This document shows positions 1-11,477 of a stretch of 64,000 nucleotides of DNA, piece by piece; the stretch's first letter is position 1; each line of letters starts with the position of its first letter. This stretch comes from Nereocystis luetkeana. Its lineage: Eukaryota > Sar > Phaeophyceae > Laminariales > Laminariaceae. The position numbers and the translations under genes are program-made. Under the pieces are notes generated by a model. It searched no databases. It saw only the letters and a program-made list of their open reading frames with translations, and was not told the DNA's origin. Location: NCBI GenBank assembly GCA_031213475.1, contig JARUPZ010000027.1, positions 4,875,632 to 4,939,631 on the forward strand, read 5' to 3'.

Positions 1-726
1 CCTTTTTTCGCTCTCCCCTCCCCCCCCGGACACCTCACGGCGCTTCGCGCTTGGTGCAAGCAATGTCTGCCTGGTCGGTGAAAACCCGACATGCTCCGTC
101 CCGGCATTGTAGGGATGCAAGGGTCTATGGTCATACGACTACGGCCATGCATGAGATCGAGTACATCTCTCCTGTCGAGTACACCCCCCCCTCCCCCCCC
201 CCCCCCCCCGCTCCCTCGCACCCCCTCCGCTCTTTTGATTGTGGACAAACGAGCACGCCCACCTGACTACCTGACATGTCAGCCCCCCTCCCCTCCCCCG
301 GCCCCCCCGACTCCCCACTTCCTCTTGTGTGGTGTGGACCCCCCCCCCCCCCCCCCCCCTTTCTCTTGGGTGATTGGACGCCCTCCCCCCCCCCCCCCTC
401 TCTATGCGGCTGGACCCCCCCCCCCCCCTGCCTGCCTGGTCGCTGGAAACCCGACGTGCTCCGTCTCTGTATTGTAGCGATGGAGGGTCTACAATCGTAC
501 GACTACGGCCATGCATGACATGAGCACCCCCTCGCCCCATGGTTCCGTCTCGAAAGGGATGCGTGGTTAATCTAACTGCTCAAGGCGAGACACAAATGAG
601 CACCCCCCCCCCCCCCCTCTATGGTCATACGACTACGGCCATGCGTGATGTCGAGTACATCTCTCCTATCGAGTACACACACACCCTCCCTTCTCCCCAA
701 TAAATACTCCGCGCGGTTGGGAGCAG
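1..726. repeat. Left-edge block of C-tailed retroposon copies and a LINE tail
   Basis: No exon is visible. The stretch holds three copies of the C-tailed retroposon (about 28-205, 437-530, 619-680), all in plus sense and each running into long C tracts. A LINE 3' tail lies between the last two (about 535-612), containing CCGTCTCGAAAGGGATGCG. It may be intron of the RING-H2 gene. Confidence 0.6.
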
Positions 727-3700
727 GCGAGCGAGAGCAGCCAGGCGCAGGTGGCCCGCTCGGCCGTCGATGTTGGCGTCCGCGGATTATCCGTTACCGG
801 CGACGCGGGCCTTGTCAGCAGCCACGCCTTGGCCTTCAGGTATCACTCTCATCGTACAGCAGCGGTCCCTCTATATACACCTATAGTGCCGGCTGAGCAC
901 TTTTACGGGGGGGCATATTAAATAGGACCCCACGATACACAAAAACCTATACATTTCGCTTTTTTGTACTGACAATGTTTGGTCCTGTTTGCTATGGTCC
1001 CCCGTATATAGTAGTGCCGGCGGGCCAGCTACGTATATATGTATATAGTGCCTGTGGAATGAATCGCTATGCAAAGGTGGGATTGATTAATAACCACTGT
1101 GGTGGTATTACGGGGGGCCATATTAAATAGTACCTACGGTACACACAAAAACCTATATATATCGCTATTTTTACTAACAATGTTTGGTCCTATTTACTAT
1201 GGTCCTCCGTAATAGTGTGCGGAGTGTATAGTGTCGGATGCCGCTATATATGTAGGGCCGGTAGTGTTGCCTGGCTTGGCGCGTATACACCGGTACTATG
1301 GAGGGACAATTTATGTATGCCGCGGTCAACAGCGCATTGTGTGCAAGGCGTAGTGGTGGGTGAGGGGGAGGGGAGGGGCGGCGCTTGAGTAGTTTTGGTA
1401 TTGGGGAGGCGGGAGGGAGGGAGGGGGGTGGGGGGGTGGGGGCTGTCTCCAGACCGTGTTGGGTCAGCTGAGGTTTCGTGTGGGCGTTTCGCGTCGTAGT
1501 CCTGTCGTAATCCTGTTCGATTCGGTGACAAACTGCTGTAGTAGTTACCCAAACGGACCAAAAGGGTGTTTTGGTGGGCGCTCGCTCACTCACTCTCTTT
1601 TCCACTCTCCTGCCCCCGCCCTCCCCCCTGTCCCTGCATTTATTTATTTTTTCCTGTCTTTTTTTTTTTGTTCGTCTGTCTTTTGGTTCGGTTTTTTTTT
1701 CCCCTCGTTTTGTTGTTCGTGGCTTTTTTTTTTTTTTTTTTTTTTCTTTTTGAAAGGTACTACCGCGGCGACGCAGAGGCTCCCGACTGCGGCTGTAGCC
1801 CCACCCCGCGGCAAACGGCGCTGACGTGCGATTCCTGCCTAGTGTGCGGGGGTGACGGTTCGACCAAGGATTGCGGTACGTCGCCGAGAAAAGGGAGGGA
1901 GGGAGGGAGGGAGGGAAGGATAGGGAGCGGAAACCGTCGGGGGTGGGGGGGGCGGGAGGTCTTAGGGACGGGTTCGGGGAGAGGAAACCGTCGGGGAGGG
2001 GGGGGGGGAGGTCTTTGGGACGGGTTCAAGGAGAGGGCGAGGGGGAGGAAGGAAGGGAGGGAGGGAGGGAGGGAGGGAGGGAAGGAAAATAACATTTCCC
2101 ACAGAAGGCCCATCGCGCTATCGCGGGGCGCAATGGAGAGAGAGAGGCCGGGCGCTGTTGGTTGTGTGGAGGGGGGGGGGGGGCGTACTGATTTGTTGCT
2201 TGCCTTAGTCATTTGACCATTGACCACGCATCCCTTTCGAGACGGAGCACCGTTCCTAGTCCTAATAGAGCTTGGCTGTGGGGTGGGCAGAAGGGGGAGA
2301 CTTTCATCGGCGTGCCAATACATTCGCGCGAAGGCTCGTGGTCGACGTCGCGACGGTGGCAGCTGCTGCGCTGGGGCGCTGTGGCTTTTCTTTGTTGTTG
2401 TTTTTATTCCCGCCGACCACTGAGCCTTGTTTTGTGACCCATGGGCTCGTAGGTTTCAGGAGAAAAATGAGCCGGTAGCAAAATTTAGAACGTGGAGAAC
2501 CATCGTCATTTGTCATGCCGCTCACGTCGAGAACCGACCGATGACAGGTTTTGATCGGCTCGTCTTGCCTCTCTCCTGCTTTCGGTGCGCTCTCGCTTTA
2601 ACCGCCCCTCGATTACTACTATAAAAACAAAACGATTTCAATCAATGATTTTCCAGAATTCTTGACAAAAAAATCCCAAATTTCCAAAAATATTGTGTTC
2701 TCAATTTTTTCCCAATTTTGACCCATTATATTTACTATTTTCAAATTTCCCAAAAAAAAAATGTTGTGTTACTATTATTAGTAATGATTTTCATTTTTTT
2801 TTTCAGCAGCTGACGTTATTTCATTTGGTAATTGGTTTTAATGAAAAAACAAAACAATGTGCAGGCGGGTTTTGCCATGGGGAGGCGTACGTCGACCCCT
2901 GTGGGGAGTGCGCTGGCGGGATGACCGGCGTCACGGGTGCCCTTTGGTGCGACAAGGAGGGCGAGTACCCTAACGGGCCAGCGGAGGTGTGTGTGTTTTG
3001 GGTGCCTTGTGGGTGGGTGGGTGTTTTGGGTGGGTGTGTTCTGGGTGGGTGTGTTCTGGGTAGTTGTTTTTGGGGTGGGAGCGTTTTGGAAGATTGTTTT
3101 GAAATATTTCTTTGGAAGAGTGTTTTGGAGGAGTGCTTTGGGTGGGTGCGTTTTGGGCCGGTGTGTTTGGGTTGGTGTGTTTTGGGTCGGTGTTTCGAGT
3201 GGGTGTTTTTTGAGTGGGTGTGTTTTGGGTGTGTGTTTTGGGTGGGCGTTTTGGGTGGGTGTTTTGGGTGGGCGTGTTTTGGGTGGGTGTTTTTGATGGG
3301 TGTTTTGGGTGAGTGTTGTGGGTAGTCGTTTTGAGTAAATGCGTTGGGTGAGTTTTCTTGGGTACTCGTAAGTGATTTGGGAGTGTTGTTCTTGGGTGGG
3401 AGTGTTTTGGGTACCTGGTATTCGTTTTTGGGTGATTGTTTCTGGGTGGGAGTGTTCTCTTGGGTGTTTTTTTTGCGTAGGATTAATGGCTGAGTATTTT
3501 GGGTGGGTCTTTGGGGAAGGGGGGGGGGCTAGGTGTTTTTCGCTTGTGTGTATGTCTGAGTGTCTTTCTGTCTGTTTGTCTGTCTGTCTGAGTGTCTTTG
3601 TGTGAACGTGTGTGTCGGTGTTTGTCCGTGTATGCTTGTTCTCGCGGCGTCCAGCGACCCACCCCCCCCCCCCGCTCCTCCCTCCCCCCCGCCTTCCCTC

Positions 3701-6700
3701 CCTCTCGGCTTTAACGAGTTGCCGTTTCTATTTTCTGGCATTTTCGCTAGCCCAACAAACATGGGCGCACACCGCATACAAATCTACAAAGTTAACGTGG
3801 ACGTGGATGTGACCCCGAACCCCCCCCCCATCCACCCTCCCCACCTGTGTGCACAGGCGGCGCTGCTATCCTTGTCGCAGTCGATCATGATGCTGGTAGC
3901 CCTGTCCATCATGACCGCGTTCCTGACGACGTGCCTGTTCCTCGCGAGGGCGCTGATGTTCCGAGGAGTTTTGGCAGTGGAAGGGTGAGTGTTTTTGCTT
4001 GCGGTGCGGACACGGACATGACGGGAAGGGAGCAGAAGGCAGGGGGGGGAGAGGGGGGTGTTCTCGATGTCATGTATGGCCGTAGTCGTATGGGGGGGGG
4101 GGTATACTTGATAGGAGAGATGTACTCGATCTCATGCATGACCGTAGTCGTATGACGTATGGGGGGGGGGGGGGGTACTTGTGTGTTGCTTATCGTAGTC
4201 GTTTAGCCACTGACTACGCACCCTTTTCGAAATGGAGCACCGTTCCCGCTTCTAATAGAGACACCTCCAATGTTTGGGCGTTCATTGCGTTTTTTTCCAC
4301 ATATTACATGAGCGTTTTTTTGCTAACATTCTCCTTTTGCTGTGCGGGGGGGGTGGGGGGAGGGGGGGGTAGCGTGTGGGGGGCGCGGGGGGGTCGTACC
4401 TCTTCGTTGCTGGACCCTTTCGGCCCGCCCTTGCTGTTGTTGTTGCTGTTGGTTGTTGTCCTTGCTCCTGTTGTTGTTATTGTTGTTGCTGTTGTTGTTA
4501 TTGTTGTTATTGTTGCTGTTGTTGATGTTGTTGCTCCTGTTGTTGTTGCTGATGTTGTTGGTGATGGCGCTATTGTTGTCTTTGTTCGTCTGTCTATTTG
4601 GTCGATATTTTGTTTGTTCGTTTCTTGTGTTTGTGCTTGTGTGTGTTCGTTGTTGGTTTGTTTTTTCTTGTCGTCGCCCCCCCACCCCCCCCCCACCCTC
4701 CATCGCATATCACTCTCTTACAACTCCTCGTTTGTATCTACCTCCTCGTTCTCCTTCCTCCTCCCCTCGGCCTCCTCTTCCGCCCCCCCCCCGTCTGGGC
4801 ATTGTATGGGTGCGAGGGTCTATGCTTATACAACCACGACCATGCATGACATGGGTACACCCCCCCCTCCCCCCCTACCTCCCTCGCGTCATCATCTGAC
4901 AACTCCTCCTCCTCCCCCTCCCTCCTCCCCCTCTTCCCCCCCCTCCTCCTTATCTCTCCCTCTGTCCACCCTGTTGTGTTGATCTCGCGTACTCCCCTCG
5001 CCCCCGCCCCCCCCCCCCCCCCGCGCTCTCCTTTTGATCTCCCGTGGGATGGGATGGGATGGATTGGGATTGGGATTGGGATTGGGATGGGATTGGGATG
5101 GGATTGGGTTGGGATTGGGATGGGATTGGGATGGGATGTAAACTGGGGTTACTATAACAACTGTCGAGACAGGGATCGGTACGGCAGCATACGGCGGAGG
5201 GTGTTCCCACGCCGCCGCGGCCTGTCCCCCGCCGAGCTTCAGTGCCTCGAGACCGTCCACTACTCCGCTATCGCGGGCGGCGGCGGCGGCGGAGTTGCCC
5301 TGTCCAGAGAGAAGGACCGGGACGGCGTCAAGACGGGCGAGCTAGAGTTGCGCCCGGTAAACGGCACAGCTGTCCGAGATGGGGTAGGGGTAGAGGGGGG
5401 GGGAGGGAGAGGAGGAGTTGGTGGGGAGGGGGGAGGGGTGGAGGAAGGGGGGGGGGCGGGGGCGTGGGCGGGGGGAGGGGTGGGGATGAAAGAAGCGGAT
5501 GATGAGGGCTGTTATGGAGGGGGGGCGGGGGGGGGGAGCTCGGAGATTGGGGCGGAGGACCAGTGCGCCATCTGCCTGACGGGATACGAGGACGGAAACC
5601 TGTTGAGGAAGCTGCCTTGGTGAGCCGAGGAAAATCTGTTATCACGTTCTGGATAAATGCGGGCAAGTTTCTGTGTTTGTTGTTGTTGTTGTTGTTGTTG
5701 CTGTTTGGTTTTGGTGTTTTGGTGTTTTGGTGTTATTGTTTTTGCTCGCTCGCTCGTCTGTTGTTCGTCTTCTCGCTGCTCAAAACGCAATATTGGTGTT
5801 GGGTGCTTGTTTTACCTCCTCTTGCCTGTTGCCCGTCTCGCCGCTCAAAACGTATTTACGCGGCTGTGTTTGTGCGTGCGCGCTGTGCTGTGCTGCGCTG
5901 TGCTGCTGTTTTTTTCATCGCTCGCCGTAGAAGAGAAGGTGCGAGCCGCACCAACTCTGCCAAACTGGTTCAAAGGCCGCGTATGATGTAACTTTCAATA
6001 GAGTGTAGCTTTGCCCGAACTTCCGAGTATATATATACCCTGCCGCGGGGGACCCCACCAGTGGGAGCTTTTCAGGGTCAGCCAAGACGTTATCGCCGGG
6101 GGCTTGTATGCCGAGACGATGCCCTGACACGGCAACCTACTGGGGGGATGATATAGTAACTCTCGAGGTCATAGTTTTATGCGCATCTGTCCCTCCCCCC
6201 ATATGCCCCCGCCGCCCCACACCTTGCTCCCGACCGCCAACCCCCCCCCAACCCCAACTCTACCCCCACCTTCAACATCCAACCCACCTCCCCCCCCCCC
6301 CCCCCCCCCCAACCCCCCCCCCTACTCACCCCCCCCCCCCCGCCCATTTCATCTCTCCCCGCCCCCCCCCCTCCTCCCCCCCTCTATCCCGCCTCTCCCA
6401 TTTCCTTCCCCTTCTCCACGATACGGCCGGGCTTGTTTCGTTTTTTTTTTTTTTTCCCAACCCAGCCGGCACGTATTCCATCAAGACTGTGTGGACGAGT
6501 GGCTGCATCTGTCCACCTCTTGCCCTCTTTGTAAGGGAAGCGCTAGGGACGGTCTGCGTAGAATTCGGCGGAGGCGGCGTCGGGTCAGAACCGCGACAGC
6601 CGCGGCGGCGGCGGCGGCGGCAGCAGCGGCGGAGGCGGCAGAAGAAGCAGCAGCGGCAGCGGCGGCAGCGGAAGCGGCGGAAGAGGAGGAGGAGGAGGAG

Positions 6701-7534
6701 GAAGAGGAGGAGGAGGGGGAGGCGGGCGGGGGGAGGGGCCGCGGGGGGTGGTGGAGGGGACTCACATCCTCAGTACTGCGACACCTTGGCGGTGGGGGCG
6801 GGGGTCGGGAGGGGGGTGGGGGTGGGGGTGGGGATGACCGGCGGCGTTGGCAGCGGGTCAGTGGGGATGGGGGTGTTGATGTCGACGAGGGGGGCGGTGG
6901 CGGTGTTGATGGTGCTGTTGGCGGCGGTGGTGGTGGTGGTGGTGGTGGTGGTGATGGTGGTGGTGGTAGGCAACAAGTTGGCGCCGGTTTTGGCGGCAAT
7001 GGTACTGGGGTCGGCGCTGGCGTTGGGGAGGAGGAAGAACACTTCGTGGGCGATAACGACGTCGGCGGTGACGGCGGCGGCGGCGGCAGTGGTGACTTCG
7101 CTCGCCCCGCCGGCGAGGGCCGTCGCCCAGCGCCCGGAACGCGAGAAGCGGCGGCGCAGAGCGGGACCGGCCAGGCCGACGCGGAGCTGGTGTCGCTGTT
7201 CGGTGGGTCCGATGCATCCCCCCCACGCTTGCCCGAGTGGAGGGGGCGGCACGGCGGTGGCGGTGGCGGTGGCGGCGGTGGCGGCGGCGACGGGAGGGGG
7301 GGCATTTTCAGGACGGCCTTGGTGGATTTTTTTGGTAGCGGTAGCGGTGGTGATCGTGGTCGTGGTCGTGGTGTTGTTGTTGGCGGTGGCCGCAATGGTG
7401 GTGGTGGTGGTGGTGGTGGTGGTGGTGGTGGTGTTTTGGCGGAGTACGAGCTCGCTCCGTCAGCGGCGGCAGCGGTGGCGGCGGCGGCGGCGGCACGTGG
7501 GGACGGCAGCGGCAGTAGCGCGGCGGTTGTATAG
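727..7534 (+). CDS. Transmembrane RING-H2 E3 ubiquitin ligase with Cys-rich ectodomain (5' partial)
   Basis: Exons with matching phases: about 727-839, 1757-1875, 2865-2986, 3857-3984, 5173-5619 and 6466-7534 (stop TAG). All introns are GT-AG. Order of parts: an unrecognised N-terminal stretch; a Cys-rich segment with CDSCLVCGGDG and DPCGECAGG motifs, typical of secreted or luminal modules; one membrane helix (MMLVALSIMTAFLTTCLFLA); a GLSPAEL motif as seen before RING-H2 domains of ATL-type ligases; then the RING-H2 itself. The RING is split by the last intron: CAIC...LP in one exon and CRHVFHQDCVDEW...CPLC in the next. With codon TG|C joined, all eight zinc ligands (C3H2C3) are present, so catalysis (E2 binding, ubiquitin transfer in the cytosol) should be intact. 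The C-terminal roughly 330 residues are Ala, Glu and Gly runs of low complexity. The first exon and signal peptide were not found and may lie left of the window. Substrate unknown. Family call is firm; exon 1 boundaries are weak. Confidence 0.8.
903..1008. mobile_element. TA-target MITE (TTACGGGGG family), copy 1
   Basis: The termini are inverted (TTACGGGGGGGCAT and TATGGTCCCCCGTA), with the family core AAAAACCTATA and TTTGGTCCT. The copy lies between coding exons of the RING-H2 gene. Confidence 0.75.
1108..1212. mobile_element. TA-target MITE (TTACGGGGG family), copy 2
   Basis: The body TTACGGGGGGCCATATTAAA to TATGGTCCTCCGTAA is flanked by TA on both sides. It sits 100 bases from copy 1 in the same intron. 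It keeps a single TTAA, the site where another copy at 29146 carries an insertion. Confidence 0.85.
1877..2092 (+). repeat. GGGA microsatellites
   Basis: GGGA/GGAA-rich tracts near 1893-1920 and 2047-2092 flank a G-rich segment. They are intronic to the RING-H2 gene, directly after the donor at 1876. Confidence 0.7.
2170..2290 (-). mobile_element. LINE 3' tail fragment
   Basis: Minus sense: the LINE tail word reading as CTCCGTCTCGAAAGGGATGC, then a run ending AACAAAT and a C-rich terminus (G tract at 2170-2185 on plus). It is a 5'-truncated copy of the element at 59552-60495, within a RING-H2 gene intron. Confidence 0.7.
2987..3530 (+). repeat. Degenerate GT-rich minisatellite
   Basis: Irregular tandem units of about 9-12 bases on the theme GGGTGTTTTG extend for about 500 bases, starting right at the intron donor (GAG|GTGTGTG at 2987). 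Long open frames through it (Gly/Val/Phe/Trp-rich) are products of the repeat. Confidence 0.8.
4060..4300 (-). mobile_element. Two C-tailed retroposon fragments followed by a LINE tail
   Basis: Two minus-sense copies of the C-tailed retroposon end (about 4060-4104 and 4105-4160), each bounded by a G run, then a LINE 3' tail (about 4160-4300). The latter contains the reverse complement of the LINE tail word and its continuation TCCAATGTTTGGGCGTTCAT. Confidence 0.7.
4430..4565 (+). repeat. TTG/CTG trinucleotide microsatellite
   Basis: A run of GTTGTTGTT with CTG interruptions. The poly-Leu, poly-Asn and poly-Val open frames covering it are repeat artefacts. Confidence 0.8.
4797..4870 (+). mobile_element. 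C-tailed retroposon, truncated copy
   Basis: Contains GGGCATTGTATGGGTGCGAG and GACCATGCATGACATG, followed by ACACCCCCCC. This is the 3' end of the family in plus sense. Confidence 0.65.
5046..5145 (+). repeat. GGGATT/GGGAT satellite tract
   Basis: About 18 units of GGGAT, GGATT or GGGATTG in head-to-tail order, just upstream of the 5173 exon acceptor. Its GGGATT content recalls telomere-like hexamers but the units are irregular. Confidence 0.75.
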
Positions 7535-9954
7535 GAGCGGTAAAGCCCGGCGGCGCGCCGCGGGGGGATCGTACCCCCGACAGGGCGCGTGTGTCGTGTA
7601 ATAGCCTCGGGCATGCCGTCAAGTGTTGACAGCGCCTAACACGGCGTGGGCAGGCACAATGTGGTCAGTAAGACGCGAGTCGGCGAGGGAAGAAAGGGTT
7701 GGAAGTCTTCTCGCGGCGAAAAATGCAAGGTACTGCTGTACAGTAGTGGGGGGGGGGGAGGGGGGGGAGAAGAGAAAAGCCTACCAGGTGCTTGGTGACC
7801 CCGGGTCTGAGTTACGAGCAGGAGGAGCAGGGAGGAACAGGAAGGGCGAATATATTAGATGAAATGGATGGCGAAACGAAATAGACAAGAAGACGAGTGG
7901 GAGAGTTGGTTGGTTGGTCTGTCGATATGCCGGTCAATCAGCGGGGGGTGGGGTGGTGGTGGTGGTGGGGGGGGGGGGTGTACTCGATAGGAGAGATGTA
8001 CTACATCTCATGCATGGCCGTAGTCGTATGGCTGGTGGTGGGGGGGGGGGGAGGGGGGGGCAGCGGGTACTCGTTTGTTGCCTGCCTTTGGTCATTTGGC
8101 CATTGACCACGCATCCCGTTCGAGACGAAGCAGCGGGGGGGCGGGGGTTGTGAGTGCCTTGTATGTAATATATAGATCGTACCAATTTGTCCGAAAAAAT
8201 AAGAGTCGTTCTGATATTCTTGTGAGTACCCAAACGGTCCTTACATTAGCGAGCGGAGTTTTCCCTAGGTGTGGTGTTTTGTGTCGAAAAACGTAAATAT
8301 GAAGTTGAAAGGTTGGAACGGGAATCGAAACATTTTTTTTTTTTTAAACGTTTTGTTTCGCCGCGAGCGAAAAGGAAGGAAGGACGGAAGGACGGAAGGA
8401 AGGAAGGAAGGAAGGACGGAAGGAAGGGAGAAAAAAGCGTATGATAGAAGTACCCGGGTACGTACGTCAGGAACGTGTGTACGGGTATATAGGCGCGTGT
8501 AAGATGCGTGCTGCTGTGTGGACTAAACTGAACTGACGCTGGCTGCGTGTTTACACTGAGTGTACGTGCCCGGTATCAGTTGCATGTCGAGTGCCTCAGG
8601 AGGGGGGGTGGGGGAGCAGAGGCGCGGGGGGGGGGTCTGTGCGATAGAAAAAAACATGTAGCGATAGCAACAGCGCCTCTCGGCCTGATATCCCTCTACA
8701 AGTAAAAGTAAGTACACCCACACGCTTTGGGGGGGGGGAAAACTGCTTGTAATTAGGCTGGGGCGATTTTGGCAGTGGTGATGGAAGGGCCTCACATGTA
8801 TGTCACAACGACAGCTATATTAATAAAATCCTGCCTGTGATCCCCACGTTTTATCCCCGTTTTGGAGGACAAGCCTGCGTTCGCAAAAAAAAATATATAT
8901 TTTTTCAAGAGTCGCGGCGGGCGGGTACTACTACTGCTGTTTGTTTCCGTCATTGGAGTCTTGCAGTGTAATGCCAGGGAAAACGGTGAAAAACAAAAAA
9001 ACCGCGTGTTCAATGCTGTGCATTTTTTTTTTTTGCTGCTGCCGCCAAACGGCGGCGGCCTCATCGGGAACCGAGTATTCGGCGTTCGTTACTGCTCTGG
9101 TGGTTTACAGGAGCGCGCGGTGGCTGGATGGGGTGTTGACCATGGAACCGCATACATGCATGCATACAATACGTGTACGAATAATAACACGTACCACCAT
9201 GCCCCACAGCGGTCAGTCAGTATATATATATATATATATATAAGGCATGCTTGTATATATTTTTTTTTCCGTTTACAAAGGGTCCTTGTATCGTGGAACA
9301 TAGTGTATGCATACCAGGCACTTCGTACTGTATAACACCAGGTATTGTGCGTGTATATGGAGGCGTGGTCGGGTCGCAGATCGGGCACCCCTTCATTGCT
9401 CGTCCAGGCGACGCGCATTATGTATCGAACGGGATGGAACGGGATGGAGTGGGTGGGTGCGTGGGTAGGTCTATAAGGGTGGAAGGGTGAGTGGGCGGGC
9501 GGGGTTGGGTTTGGTGAAGGAGGGGAGGGTGGGGTGGTGTCGCTTTGGTAGCAGCGCTCCGCTTGAAAGTATTTCGTTGCTTCCTGGTCGTTACGCGTGT
9601 ACCGGTCCCGCATCAGCACCGGCATGGTCGGGGTATCATAGTATCGTGATGCACGCTGTGTAAAATACAAAATGTTGTACTACTACGTGGCATTTTTTTT
9701 TTTTTTTTTTCGCAGTACAGCAGTACGTGCGTACCAGGTTTCAAATTTAGTGCTGGAGGAGCAAGAGTTGTCAGTATTAATGTATTAATAGTACGGTCGT
9801 AGCTTGGGACGTGCAACGAAGGATGCTATACGCCAGCCTCGCCGAAATGGTTGAAAATATAATGAACGTTTGATATTGGCATCGAAGCCCAAATGATCAC
9901 TATATTCACGGTCAGAGTGGTACTCGTACCTGGTACGATTCACTTGACGTCGTA
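7535..9954. other. Intergenic stretch without a supported gene
   Basis: Contains a retroposon fragment (7970-8050) and LINE tail (8043-8140), both minus sense, a GGAA/GGAC microsatellite (8374-8427) and an AT dinucleotide run (9219-9242). No exon with coding character and usable splice sites was found on either strand. Confidence 0.5.
7970..8140 (-). mobile_element. C-tailed retroposon fragment plus LINE tail
   Basis: The plus strand shows GTACTCGATAGGAGAGATGT and CATGCATGGCCGTAGTCGTA, then a G run, then TTGTTGCCTGCCTTTGGTCA and GACCACGCATCCCGTTCGAG. The two families sit head to tail, as at 4060-4300. Confidence 0.7.
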
Positions 9955-10045
9955 GCCCTTTTAGAACCGCAGTCCCGTTTGGGGGACACCCCACTCAAAT
10001 TCCAAGTAGTTTGTCCCCAAAACGGGACTGCGGTCCTAAAGGGGC
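9955..10045. mobile_element. TTAA-family MITE (CCCTTTTAG...), copy 1
   Basis: A near-palindrome: CCCTTTTAGAACCGCAGTCC pairs with GGGACTGCGGTCCTAAAGGG. The outer bases are TAG and CTA rather than the TTAA seen in other copies. Confidence 0.8.
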
Positions 10046-10334
10046 TACACACTAAAGTCCTACGAGTACCCCCGACCGCCCGGAAAAAATTCTCGGAAAT
10101 TGACAACACAACGAGAAGTTTTTGTGTTAATAGTAGTAGTACAGCTGTATTCACGAAGCGGTATGCTTGCCGGCGTTTTCCCACAACTCATTTCTGCGAT
10201 TTCTGGTTCTGCAAAAAATTGCGTACACCTACCGTACTATTAGTACTGTACTGTACTGTACTGTACTGTACTGTACTGTACGTACCTCAGAGTCAAACGA
10301 AACGATCGACTGCCAGGGTGGGGGGGGTGTTGAC

Positions 10335-10424
10335 CTCCTTTCAGTACTGCGGTCCCGTTTCGGGGACAAACCAGTCAAATTCCAAGTAGTTTGTCCTCGA
10401 AACGGGACTGCGGTCCTAAAAGGG
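10335..10424. mobile_element. TTAA-family MITE, copy 2
   Basis: Core GCGGTCCCGTTTCGGGGACA pairs with TGTCCTCGAAACGGGACTGC and ends CTAAAAGGG. The left terminus is eroded. An ACTGT pentamer microsatellite (10246-10281) lies just upstream. Confidence 0.7.
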
Positions 10425-10501
10425 CTAAGGCCGTTCCAAGAAAATCCCTGTAATAGGCATTATTTTTGGCATAAAACCACACACGGGACAGAAAAAAAGT
10501 C

Positions 10502-11306
10502 CAGCGCTTTTCGCGGGTCATGGCCCGACCCACGGGTCGGGTCACGTGGTGTTCAAAATGTCACGGGTCGGGTCGGGTCGGCTCAGGAAGTGTTCAAAAT
10601 CTCACGGGTCGAGTCGGGTCGGGTCGGGTCGGGTCGGGTCAAGAAGTGATGAAAAACTCCCGGGTCGGGTCAGGTCATGACCCGCGAGAAGCGGGTCACT
10701 CGCGGGTCGGGCCAGCATGACCCGCTAGTTGTTTTCTACTGACCCGCGGGTTGGACCCGCGCATTCGGTTCGCGGATCCGATACTTGAATCACTTCCCGC
10801 TCTCTTACCGAAATGCTTCTCTCGTACCAATACGCAATAGTACTCCTTGGGTATCATAAGCAAACATTAAAACACCGCCAAATTCACATACGCATGCCTG
10901 CATCCATTCATACCCACTACAGCCAGGTCATATATCGCTGCGGGGCACTAAAATGAACATTAGATTGTTTTTGAAGTGTCGACCCACGGGCCAGATCCGC
11001 GGGTCGAACCTTCAGGTCAAGATATGGTCTCGCGGGTCAAGGTGATGACTCGACCCGCATGAAACCCGTGTCTGACGGGTCAACCGGAAGGTGGCGGGTC
11101 GGGTCGGGTCTGGAGGTTTTGAAATTCCGCGGGTCGAGTCGGGTCGGGTCGGGAGATTTTCAAATATCACGGGTCGGGTCTGGTCGGGTCAAGAGGCTTC
11201 CAAAGTCTCGCGGGTCGGGTCGGGTCAAGTCAACATACCCCAAAAAATTCGCGGGCCGACCCGACCCGACCCGTGAGGTTTGACCTGACCCGCGAAAAGC
11301 CCCCTG
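10502..11306. mobile_element. Non-autonomous hAT-type transposon, 805 bp
   Basis: The ends are inverted repeats starting CAG and sharing CTTTTCGCGGGTCA (left CAGCG + 14 bases; right CAGGGGG + the same 14, reversed). The 8 bases AAAAAGTC stand directly before the left end (10494-10501) and directly after the right end (11307-11314). CAG termini and 8-bp duplications are hAT hallmarks. Both arms (about 290-330 bases each) are dense in GGGTC pentamers, as subterminal transposase sites are in hAT elements; the 200-base centre is AT-richer. No transposase is encoded. Confidence 0.9.
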
Positions 11307-11477
11307 AAAAAGTCGAACTAAAAAAAATTGCCACAGGTATAGGTAGGTAAGGCTTACACGTGTACGAGAGAGAGCGGTGCGAATCACGCGGAAAAACTTT
11401 AGACAAAAAAAACGATGAATAAATTGAGTTGGGAAATCAGGATTTTGCGTCGCTCTTAACAATCTCTTAACTTTGTA

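Noticed and set aside
4134..4982. A 282-residue plus-strand open frame
   Set aside because: It runs through a G tract, a LINE tail, the TTG microsatellite and C tracts, and lies in an intron of the RING-H2 gene.
5046..5145. Interstitial telomere
   Set aside because: Units alternate irregularly between five, six and seven bases and are not the TTAGGG or TTTAGGG type.
6481..7614. Minus-strand Pro/Ser open frame opposite the last RING-H2 exon
   Set aside because: The plus frame contains the RING-H2 ligands and the stop; the minus frame is a shadow of Gly/Ala repeats.
10502..11306. A simple GGGTC satellite
   Set aside because: Inverted CAG ends and the exact 8-base flanks show a bounded transposon instead.
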